Assembly (NCBI GenBank): GCA_016200765.1 | Contig: JACQEC010000101.1 | Span: 1 to 7,761 of the forward strand | Reading direction: 5' to 3' | Source: Chloroflexota bacterium | GTDB taxonomy: Bacteria > Chloroflexota > Anaerolineae > JACRMK01 | DNA: 7,761 nt | Shown: one piece after another, positions 1-7,267 of the stretch | How the letters are laid out: each line of letters opens with the position of its first letter | How positions within the stretch are numbered: the first letter of the stretch is position 1 | The notes under the pieces: generated by a model | Database searches by the model: none | Told to the model about the DNA's origin: nothing | Seen by the model: the letters and a program-made list of their open reading frames with translations, nothing else | Made by a program: the position numbers and the translations under genes

Positions 1-1
1 G

Positions 2-868
2 AACTCGCTCAAGGCGCATGAAATCATTGTCGTGGACAACCACTCAAGGGACGGCAGTGGTCTAATGGTAGGTCAGAAGTTTCCGTCGGTGCGGTTAATC
101 CAAAACGATTCCAATCTCGGATTCACGCGCGCGGTGAACCAGGGATTGCGCGCCAGCACAGGGCGCTTTGCCTTCGTGCTAAACTCAGATGTAGAGTTGC
201 TCCCCGGCGCTGTTAGCACGCTATGCGAGGTCATGGAAGCGCATCCTCGCGCCGGCATTGCCACCTGCGCCCAACAGCGACCCGACGGCACAGCCGTAGT
301 CCCTTTCTACGATGATCCGACGTTGCGCCGAGAGATCATCCGCAATCTGTTTCTTACTGATTTCGCCACGTACAGACTGATGCCACAGCGTCGGCTGGCG
401 AAGTACCACCAACCCGCGCCAGTGGATTGGGTCGTGGGATCAGCCCTGCTGGTGCGGCGCGAGGTTATCTCGTCGGTGGGGCTTCTCGACGAAGCGGTAT
501 TCATGTATGGCGAGGAGTTTGATTGGTGTTACCGGGCGCGCCAGCAGGGTTGGCAGGTTTACTACGTGCCCACCGCCCACATTCTGCACCACGAAAATCA
601 AAGCGGCATCCAGCGCTTCAATACGCAACGTTACAGCATGGTGGCGCACTCGCTGTTCTATTTCTACGACAAGCACTTCGGCATTCCGCGGCGGCGCATT
701 TTGGCTGGCGCCTATGTCGTCGGCTCGCTGATCCGGATGGCGGCGTGGGCGTTGCTCTGGCTGCTTCCGCCTCTGCATCCGGTGGCTCACGCCCAAATGA
801 GCGAGCACAGGCAAACGGTGCAGATGGCATGGCGATACCTACTTCAGGCGCAGAGTCTGATCACGTGA
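2..868 (+). CDS. GT2 family glycosyltransferase, rhamnosyltransferase-like (5' partial)
   Basis: This is the last 288 codons of an inverting GT-A fold glycosyltransferase of family GT2, of the kind that adds rhamnose or a related sugar to a lipid-linked glycan at the cytoplasmic face. The frame is open from base 2, so the true start lies upstream. Counting from the first visible codon, the nucleotide-binding VVDN-x-S-x-DGS motif is at about residues 10-18 (D12). NLGFTRAVNQG follows, then the DXD-like LNSDVEL (D63, E65). An acceptor-side segment GSALLVRRE leads to EEFDWCYR (171-178), which matches the E-[DE]-x-D-x-x-x-R signature of WbbL-like enzymes. A His-rich HHENQS follows, and a hydrophobic stretch near the C-terminus probably associates with the membrane. 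The stop overlaps the next gene's GTG. Sugar and acceptor cannot be read from the sequence. Confidence 0.93.
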   Translation, partial: NSLKAHEIIVVDNHSRDGSGLMVGQKFPSVRLIQNDSNLGFTRAVNQGLRASTGRFAFVLNSDVELLPGAVSTLCEVMEAHPRAGIATCAQQRPDGTAVVPFYDDPTLRREIIRNLFLTDFATYRLMPQRRLAKYHQPAPVDWVVGSALLVRREVISSVGLLDEAVFMYGEEFDWCYRARQQGWQVYYVPTAHILHHENQSGIQRFNTQRYSMVAHSLFYFYDKHFGIPRRRILAGAYVVGSLIRMAAWALLWLLPPLHPVAHAQMSEHRQTVQMAWRYLLQAQSLIT

Positions 869-871
869 TCA
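858..871. repeat. 14-bp perfect palindrome at the gene 1/gene 2 junction
   Basis: TGATCACGTGATCA is identical to its own reverse complement, and the symmetry ends there because the flanking bases do not pair. It contains two GATC sites and a CACGTG core. It also spans the stop codon of the upstream GT2 gene and the GTG start of the GT4 gene. The palindrome is seen directly. A function, such as a binding site or a small hairpin affecting translational coupling, is only speculation, and one palindrome of this length in several kilobases is not unexpected by chance. Confidence 0.5.
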
Positions 872-2001
872 CGCACCGGCCGGTCAGGGTGCTGTTTGTG
901 GATCACGCCGATTTCTTGGGCGGCGCCGAACAAAGCCTGCTTGAAGTGTTGCGCCTGGTTGATACGGCGAAAATTAACGCCGCACTGGCATGTCCTGATG
1001 GCGCCTTGATGCGCGAGGCGCGGTCGCAGGGCACACGTGTGTTTGCGGTGAATTTGGGCCAAATGCGCGGCCGTCGCAATCTGATGAGCGTCCCCTTCAA
1101 ACTCATCAGGGGAGTCTTCCAACTTATACAAATCATACGCCGTGAAAAGATGGACATCGTCCACAGCAACACCATGCGCGCGAGTATCTACTCCGCGCTT
1201 GCCGCGCACCTCTCCGGCGCGAAGTTTGTCTGGCACGTGCACGACCTCTATCGCAGCAGCCCGTATCTCTGGCTGATGAGCCGCTTGGCGCACGCCATCT
1301 TGACGAATTCGCAAGCCGCGGCGCGCCTGATGCCCTCTATCGCTCAATCCAAGACCACTGTAATCTATCATGGCGTGACCATGCCCAATTTCGCGCCATC
1401 AGCACCGGCGCGCGAGAATGTTCGCTCGGAGCTTGGAGTACAGTCTGATGAATTATTGATCGGGAACGTCGGATGGGTTGCGCCATGGAAGGGACAACAG
1501 GAATTTATTGAAGTTGCACGGCTCATCGCCCGGCAGTGTCCACAGGCTCGCTTCGTGCTCGTTGGGGCAGCCAGCGACGAGCGCTACGCGGTCTATGAGC
1601 AAGACCTGCGGGCCCTCGGTGCGCGGCTGTTGGGTGACCGACTGATCTTCACCGGCGCGCGCAGCGACGTGCCAGCAGTGCTGTCGGCGCTCGACCTGCT
1701 CTTGCACTGCGCAAAGCGTGAGCCATTCGGGCGAGTGCTGGTAGAGGCCATGGCAACGCAGGTGCCTGTGATTGCATTCTCTGGAGGCGGCCCCGATGAA
1801 ATCATCGCCCATGGCGCAACCGGACTACTCGTTGATGCCGGCGATGTTGCCGCGATGGCACGCGCCGCGCTTGAACTCCTCGCCGAACCGGACAGGCGGC
1901 TCGCGATGGGAGTGGCTGGACGGGAACGGGCGGCAAGTGTCTTTGAACCTGTTATCAACGTTCGCCGTATCGAAGATCGCTACCTGTCGCTCGTGACGTA
2001 A
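865..2001 (+). CDS. GT4 family glycosyltransferase (GT-B fold)
   Basis: This 378-residue retaining GT-B fold glycosyltransferase is about the usual length for GT4. It would act in the cytosol or at the inner membrane face, moving a sugar from a nucleotide donor to a growing glycan. Residues 7-12 form the first beta strand, followed by FLGGAEQSLL (G19-G20-A21-E22), the glycine-rich N-terminal loop of the family. The interdomain region leads into GNVGWVAPWKGQ (200-211) with K209. The E-x7-E donor-binding motif is EPFGRVLVE (E286, E294), followed by a GGGPDEII loop. The start chosen is GTG at 865, which gives a 4-nt GTGA overlap with the upstream stop, the same coupling style as the 3502 ATGA junction. 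An ATG at 829 is in frame and would add 12 residues. The frame is open much further upstream, but only because it shadows the GT2 gene. The specific sugar is unknown. Confidence 0.92.
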   Translation: MITHRPVRVLFVDHADFLGGAEQSLLEVLRLVDTAKINAALACPDGALMREARSQGTRVFAVNLGQMRGRRNLMSVPFKLIRGVFQLIQIIRREKMDIVHSNTMRASIYSALAAHLSGAKFVWHVHDLYRSSPYLWLMSRLAHAILTNSQAAARLMPSIAQSKTTVIYHGVTMPNFAPSAPARENVRSELGVQSDELLIGNVGWVAPWKGQQEFIEVARLIARQCPQARFVLVGAASDERYAVYEQDLRALGARLLGDRLIFTGARSDVPAVLSALDLLLHCAKREPFGRVLVEAMATQVPVIAFSGGGPDEIIAHGATGLLVDAGDVAAMARAALELLAEPDRRLAMGVAGRERAASVFEPVINVRRIEDRYLSLVT

Positions 2002-2002
2002 G

Positions 2003-3505
2003 ATGCCCCAACGTCTTCGCCTGCTCGGAATCATTTTGATAGCTTGGGGCCTGTTGCTCTGGCAGCTAGACAGCCGCAGTCTGTGGGTTGACGAGTTTCT
2101 GACCGCGCAGATGATCCAAGGCGCCCCCCAGGATGTCGTGGCCGCCGCAACGCGCGACATCCACCCGCCGCTCTATTTTCTGCTCCTCAATGCATGGGTG
2201 CAGGTGTCCGGCGCCAGCGATTTTGCGCTGCGCTTTCCGTCCGTGCTTGCGGCCATGTGCGCGCTGGCCCTGATGCCCGTCTTGGCCCGCCGCACGCTGG
2301 GATCATCCTCGGCTCTGCCGGCGACGCTTCTATTGGCAGGGGCGCCTGCATTTGTAGAATTCGGTCGAATGGCGCGATACTACTCGCTCTTGCTGGCGCT
2401 GGCTATGCTGAGCACGCTCTTGCTCTTGAGCGCAATCAAAGAGGATCGTGTGAAGTTGTGGATTGCCTACAGTCTTGTCGGACTCGCTTTGATCTATACA
2501 TTCTATCCCAGTGCTGCGCTGCCCATCGCACAGGGCGCAACTCTCGTCTGGCCTTCGGGCGGGTCCCACGTTCTGCGCCGCTGGGCATTTGCGGCAACCC
2601 TGATCGTGGCCGGATTTCTTCCGTGGGTGTGGTTGTCCGCCGGTCAGCAGGTTGCATCGGTCGCCACATACACGGGCGTTGACTTCGCGCGCACCTTGGT
2701 AGGTTTTCTGCTAGGAATCGCCTCCGCAGCTTATACTTTTAGTGTCGGGGAGACGCTGTTCCCTTGGCAGCCGGCCGCTTTGATTGGGTTATTTGTCGTT
2801 GCGCTCGTGTTAGGCACGGGACTGTTCAAGCGTCCTGCCGCCATGACGTGGAAATTCATCGGCTTATGCGGTATCAACATCGTATTGATGTCTGCGGTGA
2901 CGACCTACGTCGCGACGGGCACACCGTTTCTCAATGTGCCGGTGCGTGCGCTGTTTGCGCTCCCCTTTTTTCTCCTATCGCTGCTAGCCTGCCTGATGGG
3001 GGTTGGCTCGCGGGTACGGCGTGGGTTGCTTGGCGCCATTCTGCTTAGCGTGTGGGCTGTCAGCAATGTGAACGACTTTACCGGCCAGCAGTTTCTCAAT
3101 CCGATATACCTAACGCCGTCGAAGGAAGCCGCGGCGTATGTTCGCGAGCGCGTCAATCGTGACGATCTGGTTATCAGCGACTACGACAGCGTATTTGGCT
3201 ACTACTTTGTCTCGAACGACGCGACGGCACGGCAGCATCGTTACACTGAACCCGACAGCGAGGTTACCGTTGCGCTTGCATCGCTTCGCCCCGCGCGCGT
3301 CTGGTTCATCACGATCGGGCGCGATCAGAGCCAGAGCCGGTCATCCGCCAACGCCGTGCGCCTCCAACTCACCGACGGCTATCGCTTAGAACACGTTGAA
3401 AGGCTCTTGCCGATTGATCCAGTCTACTTGCGTTTGAAGTCGGCTGTGCTGGGGCGCGATACCTATGCCTACCGCCTGACCATCGAACTGTACACCCGCC
3501 CATGA
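2003..3505 (+). CDS. GT39/ArnT-like polytopic glycosyltransferase (GT-C fold), first paralogue
   Basis: This 500-residue integral membrane GT-C protein of the dolichyl-phosphate-mannose mannosyltransferase (PMT_2/ArnT) type is expected to transfer a sugar from a polyprenyl-phosphate carrier on the outer face of the membrane. A hydrophobic segment at about 7-22 precedes the first external loop, which carries the acidic pair D30-E31 (WVDEF) where the family's catalytic Asp lies. HPPLY (54-58), the loop arginine R77 and a RMARYYS helix (122-128) follow, all typical of the family. Roughly ten hydrophobic segments extend to about residue 355, including GETLFPW (249-255) and RALFALP (315-321). The last ~135 residues are soluble and contain NPIY (366-369), DLVISDYD (388-395) and WFITIGRD (434-441). 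The ATG lies 1 nt after the upstream stop, with no clear Shine-Dalgarno. It is paralogous to the gene at 4989. Donor and acceptor are unknown. Confidence 0.9.
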   Translation: MPQRLRLLGIILIAWGLLLWQLDSRSLWVDEFLTAQMIQGAPQDVVAAATRDIHPPLYFLLLNAWVQVSGASDFALRFPSVLAAMCALALMPVLARRTLGSSSALPATLLLAGAPAFVEFGRMARYYSLLLALAMLSTLLLLSAIKEDRVKLWIAYSLVGLALIYTFYPSAALPIAQGATLVWPSGGSHVLRRWAFAATLIVAGFLPWVWLSAGQQVASVATYTGVDFARTLVGFLLGIASAAYTFSVGETLFPWQPAALIGLFVVALVLGTGLFKRPAAMTWKFIGLCGINIVLMSAVTTYVATGTPFLNVPVRALFALPFFLLSLLACLMGVGSRVRRGLLGAILLSVWAVSNVNDFTGQQFLNPIYLTPSKEAAAYVRERVNRDDLVISDYDSVFGYYFVSNDATARQHRYTEPDSEVTVALASLRPARVWFITIGRDQSQSRSSANAVRLQLTDGYRLEHVERLLPIDPVYLRLKSAVLGRDTYAYRLTIELYTRP

Positions 3506-4983
3506 ACTCACGTCTGACCATCGGGCTCGTTGTCTTTATCACCGCATTGACTTTTTACGTCGCCACACTCGCACCTACAGTCGAGTGGGGCGACTTTGGC
3601 GGATTTCAAACCCGGGTTTCGATAGGCGAGTTGGAACTCGCACCGTACGGTCACCCACTCTGGAACCTGATTGCGCGGCCTTTTACCTGGCTGCCTTTTG
3701 GCGATTCGGCATTCCGCGTCAATTTGAGTTCGGCATTCTTTGCTTCACTGACATTGCTGGTGCTCTGGTTCACCCTCCCTGCGCTCACCCAATCACGAAC
3801 CGCGAGCATATTGGCCATCCTTGCGCTGGCCATTTCACATACGTTTTGGACGTATAGCGTACTGCCTAAGGCTTACACGTTGACCTTGTTCATCCTGGCC
3901 CTAGGCTTGTTGCTGCTTCTGCGCTGGCGCGAGTCGCCCCGCGCGTGGCCTATAGTGGCTGTAGGCGTCTTACTCGGATTAGGCATCATGAACCATCTGG
4001 TTGTAGCCACGGCGGTGCCCGGTTACACGGTGTTCGTGCTTTGGCATAGCCGACGCAGGCTGGGCGATATGTTGCGGTTTGCTGTAGGTGTAGCCGGAGG
4101 ACTGGCTCCGTACTTCTACCTGTTGAGCACAACGCCCACAAAAGGGTCCGATACGCTCACATCGGTCATGAGCTACGTGACAAAGTTTGCGCAGTTGCTC
4201 GCGACACCTCCAGAACTCCTGACAGGCATTGCGTTCACCGCAGCAAACGTCGCGTACCAGTTTCTGTTGCTAACGCCTGTCGCGCTCTGGGGCTGGTGGC
4301 GGATGTGGCGAGACGACCGTTCGCTAGCCGCTGCATTGATGATGATCTTCGCCGGAGACGTTGCGTTCGTGCTGGTCCCCGTCGCTCCACCCATCATGCA
4401 GAACTGGCATCTATTTCATCCGGCCCATCTGGCGCTGACCTATCCGTTGGCCTATGGCCTGGCCGCAATAGCCGAGCGTTTGCGATATTCGCGGCGCTCA
4501 GCGGCTGCGCAAATCACTACTGGCCTAGCGGCGATTGTGGTTCCGGCCCTGCTCACCTATTTCATCCTTGCGCCGGAAGCCGCGCGGGCCTTCCACATTA
4601 CCGACCGGCTGGGATTGCGCGACTTTCCGGGACGTGATACCGTCAGCTTCCTGTTCATTCCCGCCAAGGCAGGCGATTATAGCGCGCGCCGTTACGCTGA
4701 AACTGCGCTCAGTGCTCTGCCCAATCGGGCGGTGCTTTTCGCCGACTGGACGCCGTACACGGCCGTCTGGTATTTACAGGCTGTGGAAGGTTGGCGGCCT
4801 GATGTGAGCCTTCTCGAACTGCCCGTCAAAGAGTCACTTGCGATTGCAACCGGTCATTATCGCGCCCTCGGTCGCCCGGTGTTCATCGCCGACACGAGCC
4901 GGTACTATGATCTGGCTTCGCTTGATGGGCACTACCGCGTGGAACGCGAGGGAGCGGTGTACGAACTTATTCCCTTGCCATAG
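3502..4983 (+). CDS. DUF2723 family membrane protein (TMEM260/POMT-like GT-C)
   Basis: This 493-residue polytopic membrane protein resembles DUF2723, the family of the eukaryotic protein O-mannosyltransferase TMEM260. The likely role is GT-C transfer of a lipid-linked sugar on the outer face, perhaps onto protein. After a first membrane segment (about 5-23) comes TLAPTVEWGD (22-31), matching the family's first-loop signature with the conserved Asp at D31. HTFWTYSVLPKAYTL (113-127) and GIMNHL around N164-H165 fit the later conserved helices. The soluble C-terminus contains VLFADWTPY (411-419) and EGWRPDV (429-435), also usual for the family. Odd points: the Glu normally following GD-x-G is Gly (G34), the usual HPPGYPL is APYGHPLW (47-54), and the usual E-x-YTL is K123-A-YTL. 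The start ATG overlaps the upstream stop by 4 nt (ATGA), implying translational coupling. Family confidence is good; activity is inferred. Confidence 0.85.
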   Translation: MNSRLTIGLVVFITALTFYVATLAPTVEWGDFGGFQTRVSIGELELAPYGHPLWNLIARPFTWLPFGDSAFRVNLSSAFFASLTLLVLWFTLPALTQSRTASILAILALAISHTFWTYSVLPKAYTLTLFILALGLLLLLRWRESPRAWPIVAVGVLLGLGIMNHLVVATAVPGYTVFVLWHSRRRLGDMLRFAVGVAGGLAPYFYLLSTTPTKGSDTLTSVMSYVTKFAQLLATPPELLTGIAFTAANVAYQFLLLTPVALWGWWRMWRDDRSLAAALMMIFAGDVAFVLVPVAPPIMQNWHLFHPAHLALTYPLAYGLAAIAERLRYSRRSAAAQITTGLAAIVVPALLTYFILAPEAARAFHITDRLGLRDFPGRDTVSFLFIPAKAGDYSARRYAETALSALPNRAVLFADWTPYTAVWYLQAVEGWRPDVSLLELPVKESLAIATGHYRALGRPVFIADTSRYYDLASLDGHYRVEREGAVYELIPLP

Positions 4984-4988
4984 GCCGT

Positions 4989-6686
4989 ATGAGCGCGCAC
5001 GTTACGATGCCTGAGCCATTGACCCCTAATGCTGACCGCACAGCGCGACGCCTCGTGGCTCGCGCGCCCCACTTGTTGATTCTGATCGCCTTTGCGCTCT
5101 GGCTGTCAACCCTGACACAGCGCAGCATCTGGGCCGACGAGCTTGGAACCACCAGCGTAATGGCACAGCCCGATATGACGTCGGTGCTCAAGTTTGTCGC
5201 GAACGAGGAACGCAGGCCGCCTTTGTACTTCGCCTTACTCTACCTCTGGACGGGCGTGGCGGGTCAGCACGAATTCGCGTTGCGTTTCTTCTCATTGTTT
5301 TTTAGCACACTCTCGGCGGCAACCATGTTCGCCCTTGCCCGCAAGATGTCTACGATGTTCGGATCCGGCGGTCGCGCCCTTCCCTTGCTGGCGCTGTCTC
5401 TGACGATCGTATCGCCCGTTCTCGCGCTATATGGCGTAATGATCAGGTATTATGTCCTGGTACTGTTTCTTGCGCTGATGCTGAACCTGATTTTTGTGCG
5501 CTGGCTGTATGCCGCCGCGAAACCGCCAAAGGCCGCCGGTGGCGAGTCGCTCGCGCTATGGAGCACGATGGTTATTGCCAGCATGGTGTACCGCTACGGC
5601 TCGCTCGCACGACTGCGCGCGAACCGCCAACAAACTATTTTGCTTTGGGCCTGGTTCGCCGTCGGGCTGTTGCTCATTTATACAGATTACTCAATCATTG
5701 CTTTGATCGGCGCCCAGCTCGTATGGCTCGTGGTTCATCGTCAGGACTTTGAGAGACCGGCAAGACGCTGGCTGGCTGTTTTTGTCGCATTGGCCTTGGC
5801 GTATCTACCTCTGCTGGCCAGCCTGCTCGAACAAGTAGGACGCAGTAAAATGGAGGCCGATCTTTCAAGCCAACCCTTAGGGCTGGCTCTCAAGCTAGTA
5901 TATCCTGTCTTCTCGTTCATTTATGGCGAGACCATCCTGCCCTGGCACTGGCTTGTATTAGTTACCTTCCCGCTGGTGGCGGTTGCTGGGTTGAAGGCAC
6001 TGAGGCGAATCCGGTTCACGCCCTTGATCGCGCTGGCTCTGATCTTGGCGGCATTACCGCTGGCGTTCAATATCTTCATTCTCTCGACGGTGGCAACCGA
6101 TTTGGCGTTTCTGACAATCGCAAGCCGAACGCTGTTCGCGCTTCCTCCCTTTCTGATGATTCTGACCAGCGCCATCATGGCTATGCCAGCGCGCTGGCGC
6201 ACCCTGACGGTCGCGGCGCTTGCGGTCACAAATGGAGCCGCGTGGCTGAATCTGGTCATCGGCGTGGAGTATCATAACCCCATCTACGCGGTTCCGCTCC
6301 GTTCGGTGACACAGTCCATTGAGCGTGACCTCCAGCCCGGCGATGTGATCATCGCCGACCTTGATACCGCGTTCCACTACTACTGGCTCCAAAAGCCACA
6401 CGAGGATTCCCGTTTCTATTTTGCCGATGAACTGGTTAGCGCCGAGAACTACATACAGGCAACTCGCGCGCCGCACACCTGGCTCATCTCGTTTGGCCGC
6501 GACCGCAGCCGCGCGAACGACCATACGGAGGAGATACGCGCCTGGCTCGCGCCAGCCTATGATCCCATCGGCGAGTGGGGGTTCGCGCCTGTGGATGCCG
6601 TGTACCGCGCGGTCAAAGCGCGGTTGATAGGCCGCGAGGTCTATGCGTATAAACTCGTCGTTAGCCGGTTTGGCCGCAAATCGTAA
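4989..6686 (+). CDS. GT39/ArnT-like polytopic glycosyltransferase (GT-C fold), second paralogue
   Basis: This 565-residue GT-C membrane protein is of the same type as the gene at 2003 and should likewise use a polyprenyl-phosphate sugar outside the membrane. A polar N-terminus of about 27 residues precedes the first membrane helix. The first external loop has WADEL with D50-E51, then RPPLY (76-80), where Arg replaces the paralogue's His, the loop arginine R99 and R153-YY. Shared with the paralogue are IYTDY, GETILPW (313-319), RTLFALP (380-386), NPIY (430-433), DVIIADLD (452-459) and WLISFGRD (498-505), and the two proteins align to their C-termini. It carries about 40 extra residues at about 172-212, including a Pro/Ala/Gly-rich stretch and a basic RLRANRQQ stretch, probably an enlarged cytoplasmic loop. 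The start is ATG 4989, 5 nt after the upstream stop; an in-frame ATG at 5007 is possible. No clear Shine-Dalgarno is present. Confidence 0.9.
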   Translation: MSAHVTMPEPLTPNADRTARRLVARAPHLLILIAFALWLSTLTQRSIWADELGTTSVMAQPDMTSVLKFVANEERRPPLYFALLYLWTGVAGQHEFALRFFSLFFSTLSAATMFALARKMSTMFGSGGRALPLLALSLTIVSPVLALYGVMIRYYVLVLFLALMLNLIFVRWLYAAAKPPKAAGGESLALWSTMVIASMVYRYGSLARLRANRQQTILLWAWFAVGLLLIYTDYSIIALIGAQLVWLVVHRQDFERPARRWLAVFVALALAYLPLLASLLEQVGRSKMEADLSSQPLGLALKLVYPVFSFIYGETILPWHWLVLVTFPLVAVAGLKALRRIRFTPLIALALILAALPLAFNIFILSTVATDLAFLTIASRTLFALPPFLMILTSAIMAMPARWRTLTVAALAVTNGAAWLNLVIGVEYHNPIYAVPLRSVTQSIERDLQPGDVIIADLDTAFHYYWLQKPHEDSRFYFADELVSAENYIQATRAPHTWLISFGRDRSRANDHTEEIRAWLAPAYDPIGEWGFAPVDAVYRAVKARLIGREVYAYKLVVSRFGRKS

Positions 6687-6691
6687 GCACC

Positions 6692-7267
6692 ATGCGCATC
6701 GTCATAGACGGCCACACGCTCAACGACCACTTCCCCGGCATCGGTCGCTACACATTTCATCTGATTGAGGAAGTGGCGCGGCTTGCGCCTGCGGATCAGT
6801 TTCTGGTGCCGTTTGGCGCGAATCAGCCCAACACGCGATTTGACCTTTCGCGCTTGTCGCACCTGCCCAACGTGATACTCGTCGAATCGGGCTTATCGCC
6901 ATTCAGCGCGGCCTACCAAATCGCCTGGTCGCGCCCGCTGACGCCATATTTGCCCATTGATCTGACGCACTTCCCCTACTATGTTCGCCCATACATCAGT
7001 TGGCGGCGTTCGTGCGTCACGGTCTTTGACCTCATTCCCCACGGTTCACGCCGGCCTCCGAGAACCGAATCGCAGAGTTGCGCACACGCTTCAATCTGCC
7101 GGAGCGTTTCATCCTTGCGCTCGGCATTAACAAGCCCCACAAAAACTTGCACACCCTGCTCGCCGCGTTTGCCCGCGCGCAAACCGACGCCCAACTGGTG
7201 TTGGCAGGCTTTTATGACCCTCATTTTCCCGACCCGCGCAAGCAGGCCAGCCAACTCGACATCCTGA
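6692..7267 (+). CDS. N-terminal half of the broken GT4 glycosyltransferase
   Basis: This is the N-terminal open frame of the interrupted gene, 191 codons long. Residues 1-117 are genuine GT-B N-domain sequence: MRIVIDGHTL opens the first strand and HFPGIGRY (13-20) is the glycine-containing loop typical of this GT4 subgroup. LTHFPYYVRPY and VTVFDLIPH (113-117) follow. From about residue 119 the reading is out of frame and turns into Arg/Ser/Pro-rich nonsense until the TGA at 7265-7267. The ATG is 5 nt after the upstream stop, and its position directly before the first strand supports the start. If made, the protein would lack the donor-binding domain, so I expect it to be inactive. Confidence 0.6.
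   Translation: MRIVIDGHTLNDHFPGIGRYTFHLIEEVARLAPADQFLVPFGANQPNTRFDLSRLSHLPNVILVESGLSPFSAAYQIAWSRPLTPYLPIDLTHFPYYVRPYISWRRSCVTVFDLIPHGSRRPPRTESQSCAHASICRSVSSLRSALTSPTKTCTPCSPRLPARKPTPNWCWQAFMTLIFPTRASRPANSTS

Noticed and set aside
523..864. Upstream extension of the GT4 frame, giving a 492-codon open frame from 523.
   Set aside because: The extension lies wholly within the GT2 gene in another frame and reads as Arg/Ala/Ser/His-rich sequence with no family resemblance. GT4 homology begins right after the GTG at 865.
844..1371. Long minus-strand open frame (175 codons) opposite the GT4 gene.
   Set aside because: Its composition (many Arg, His, Gln, Ala) and lack of any motif fit an antisense shadow of a GC-rich coding region whose + strand has clear GT4 motifs.
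6054..6524. Minus-strand open frame (156 codons) opposite the second GT39 gene.
   Set aside because: The + strand here carries the conserved NPIY and GRD blocks shared with the paralogue. The reverse frame has no recognisable domain.
7034..7048. Programmed -1 frameshift at the CCCC run joining the two GT4 halves.
   Set aside because: A slip would join DLIP directly to PRFTPAS but would not restore the ~60 missing linker residues, and no canonical heptameric slippery site with a downstream structure is evident.
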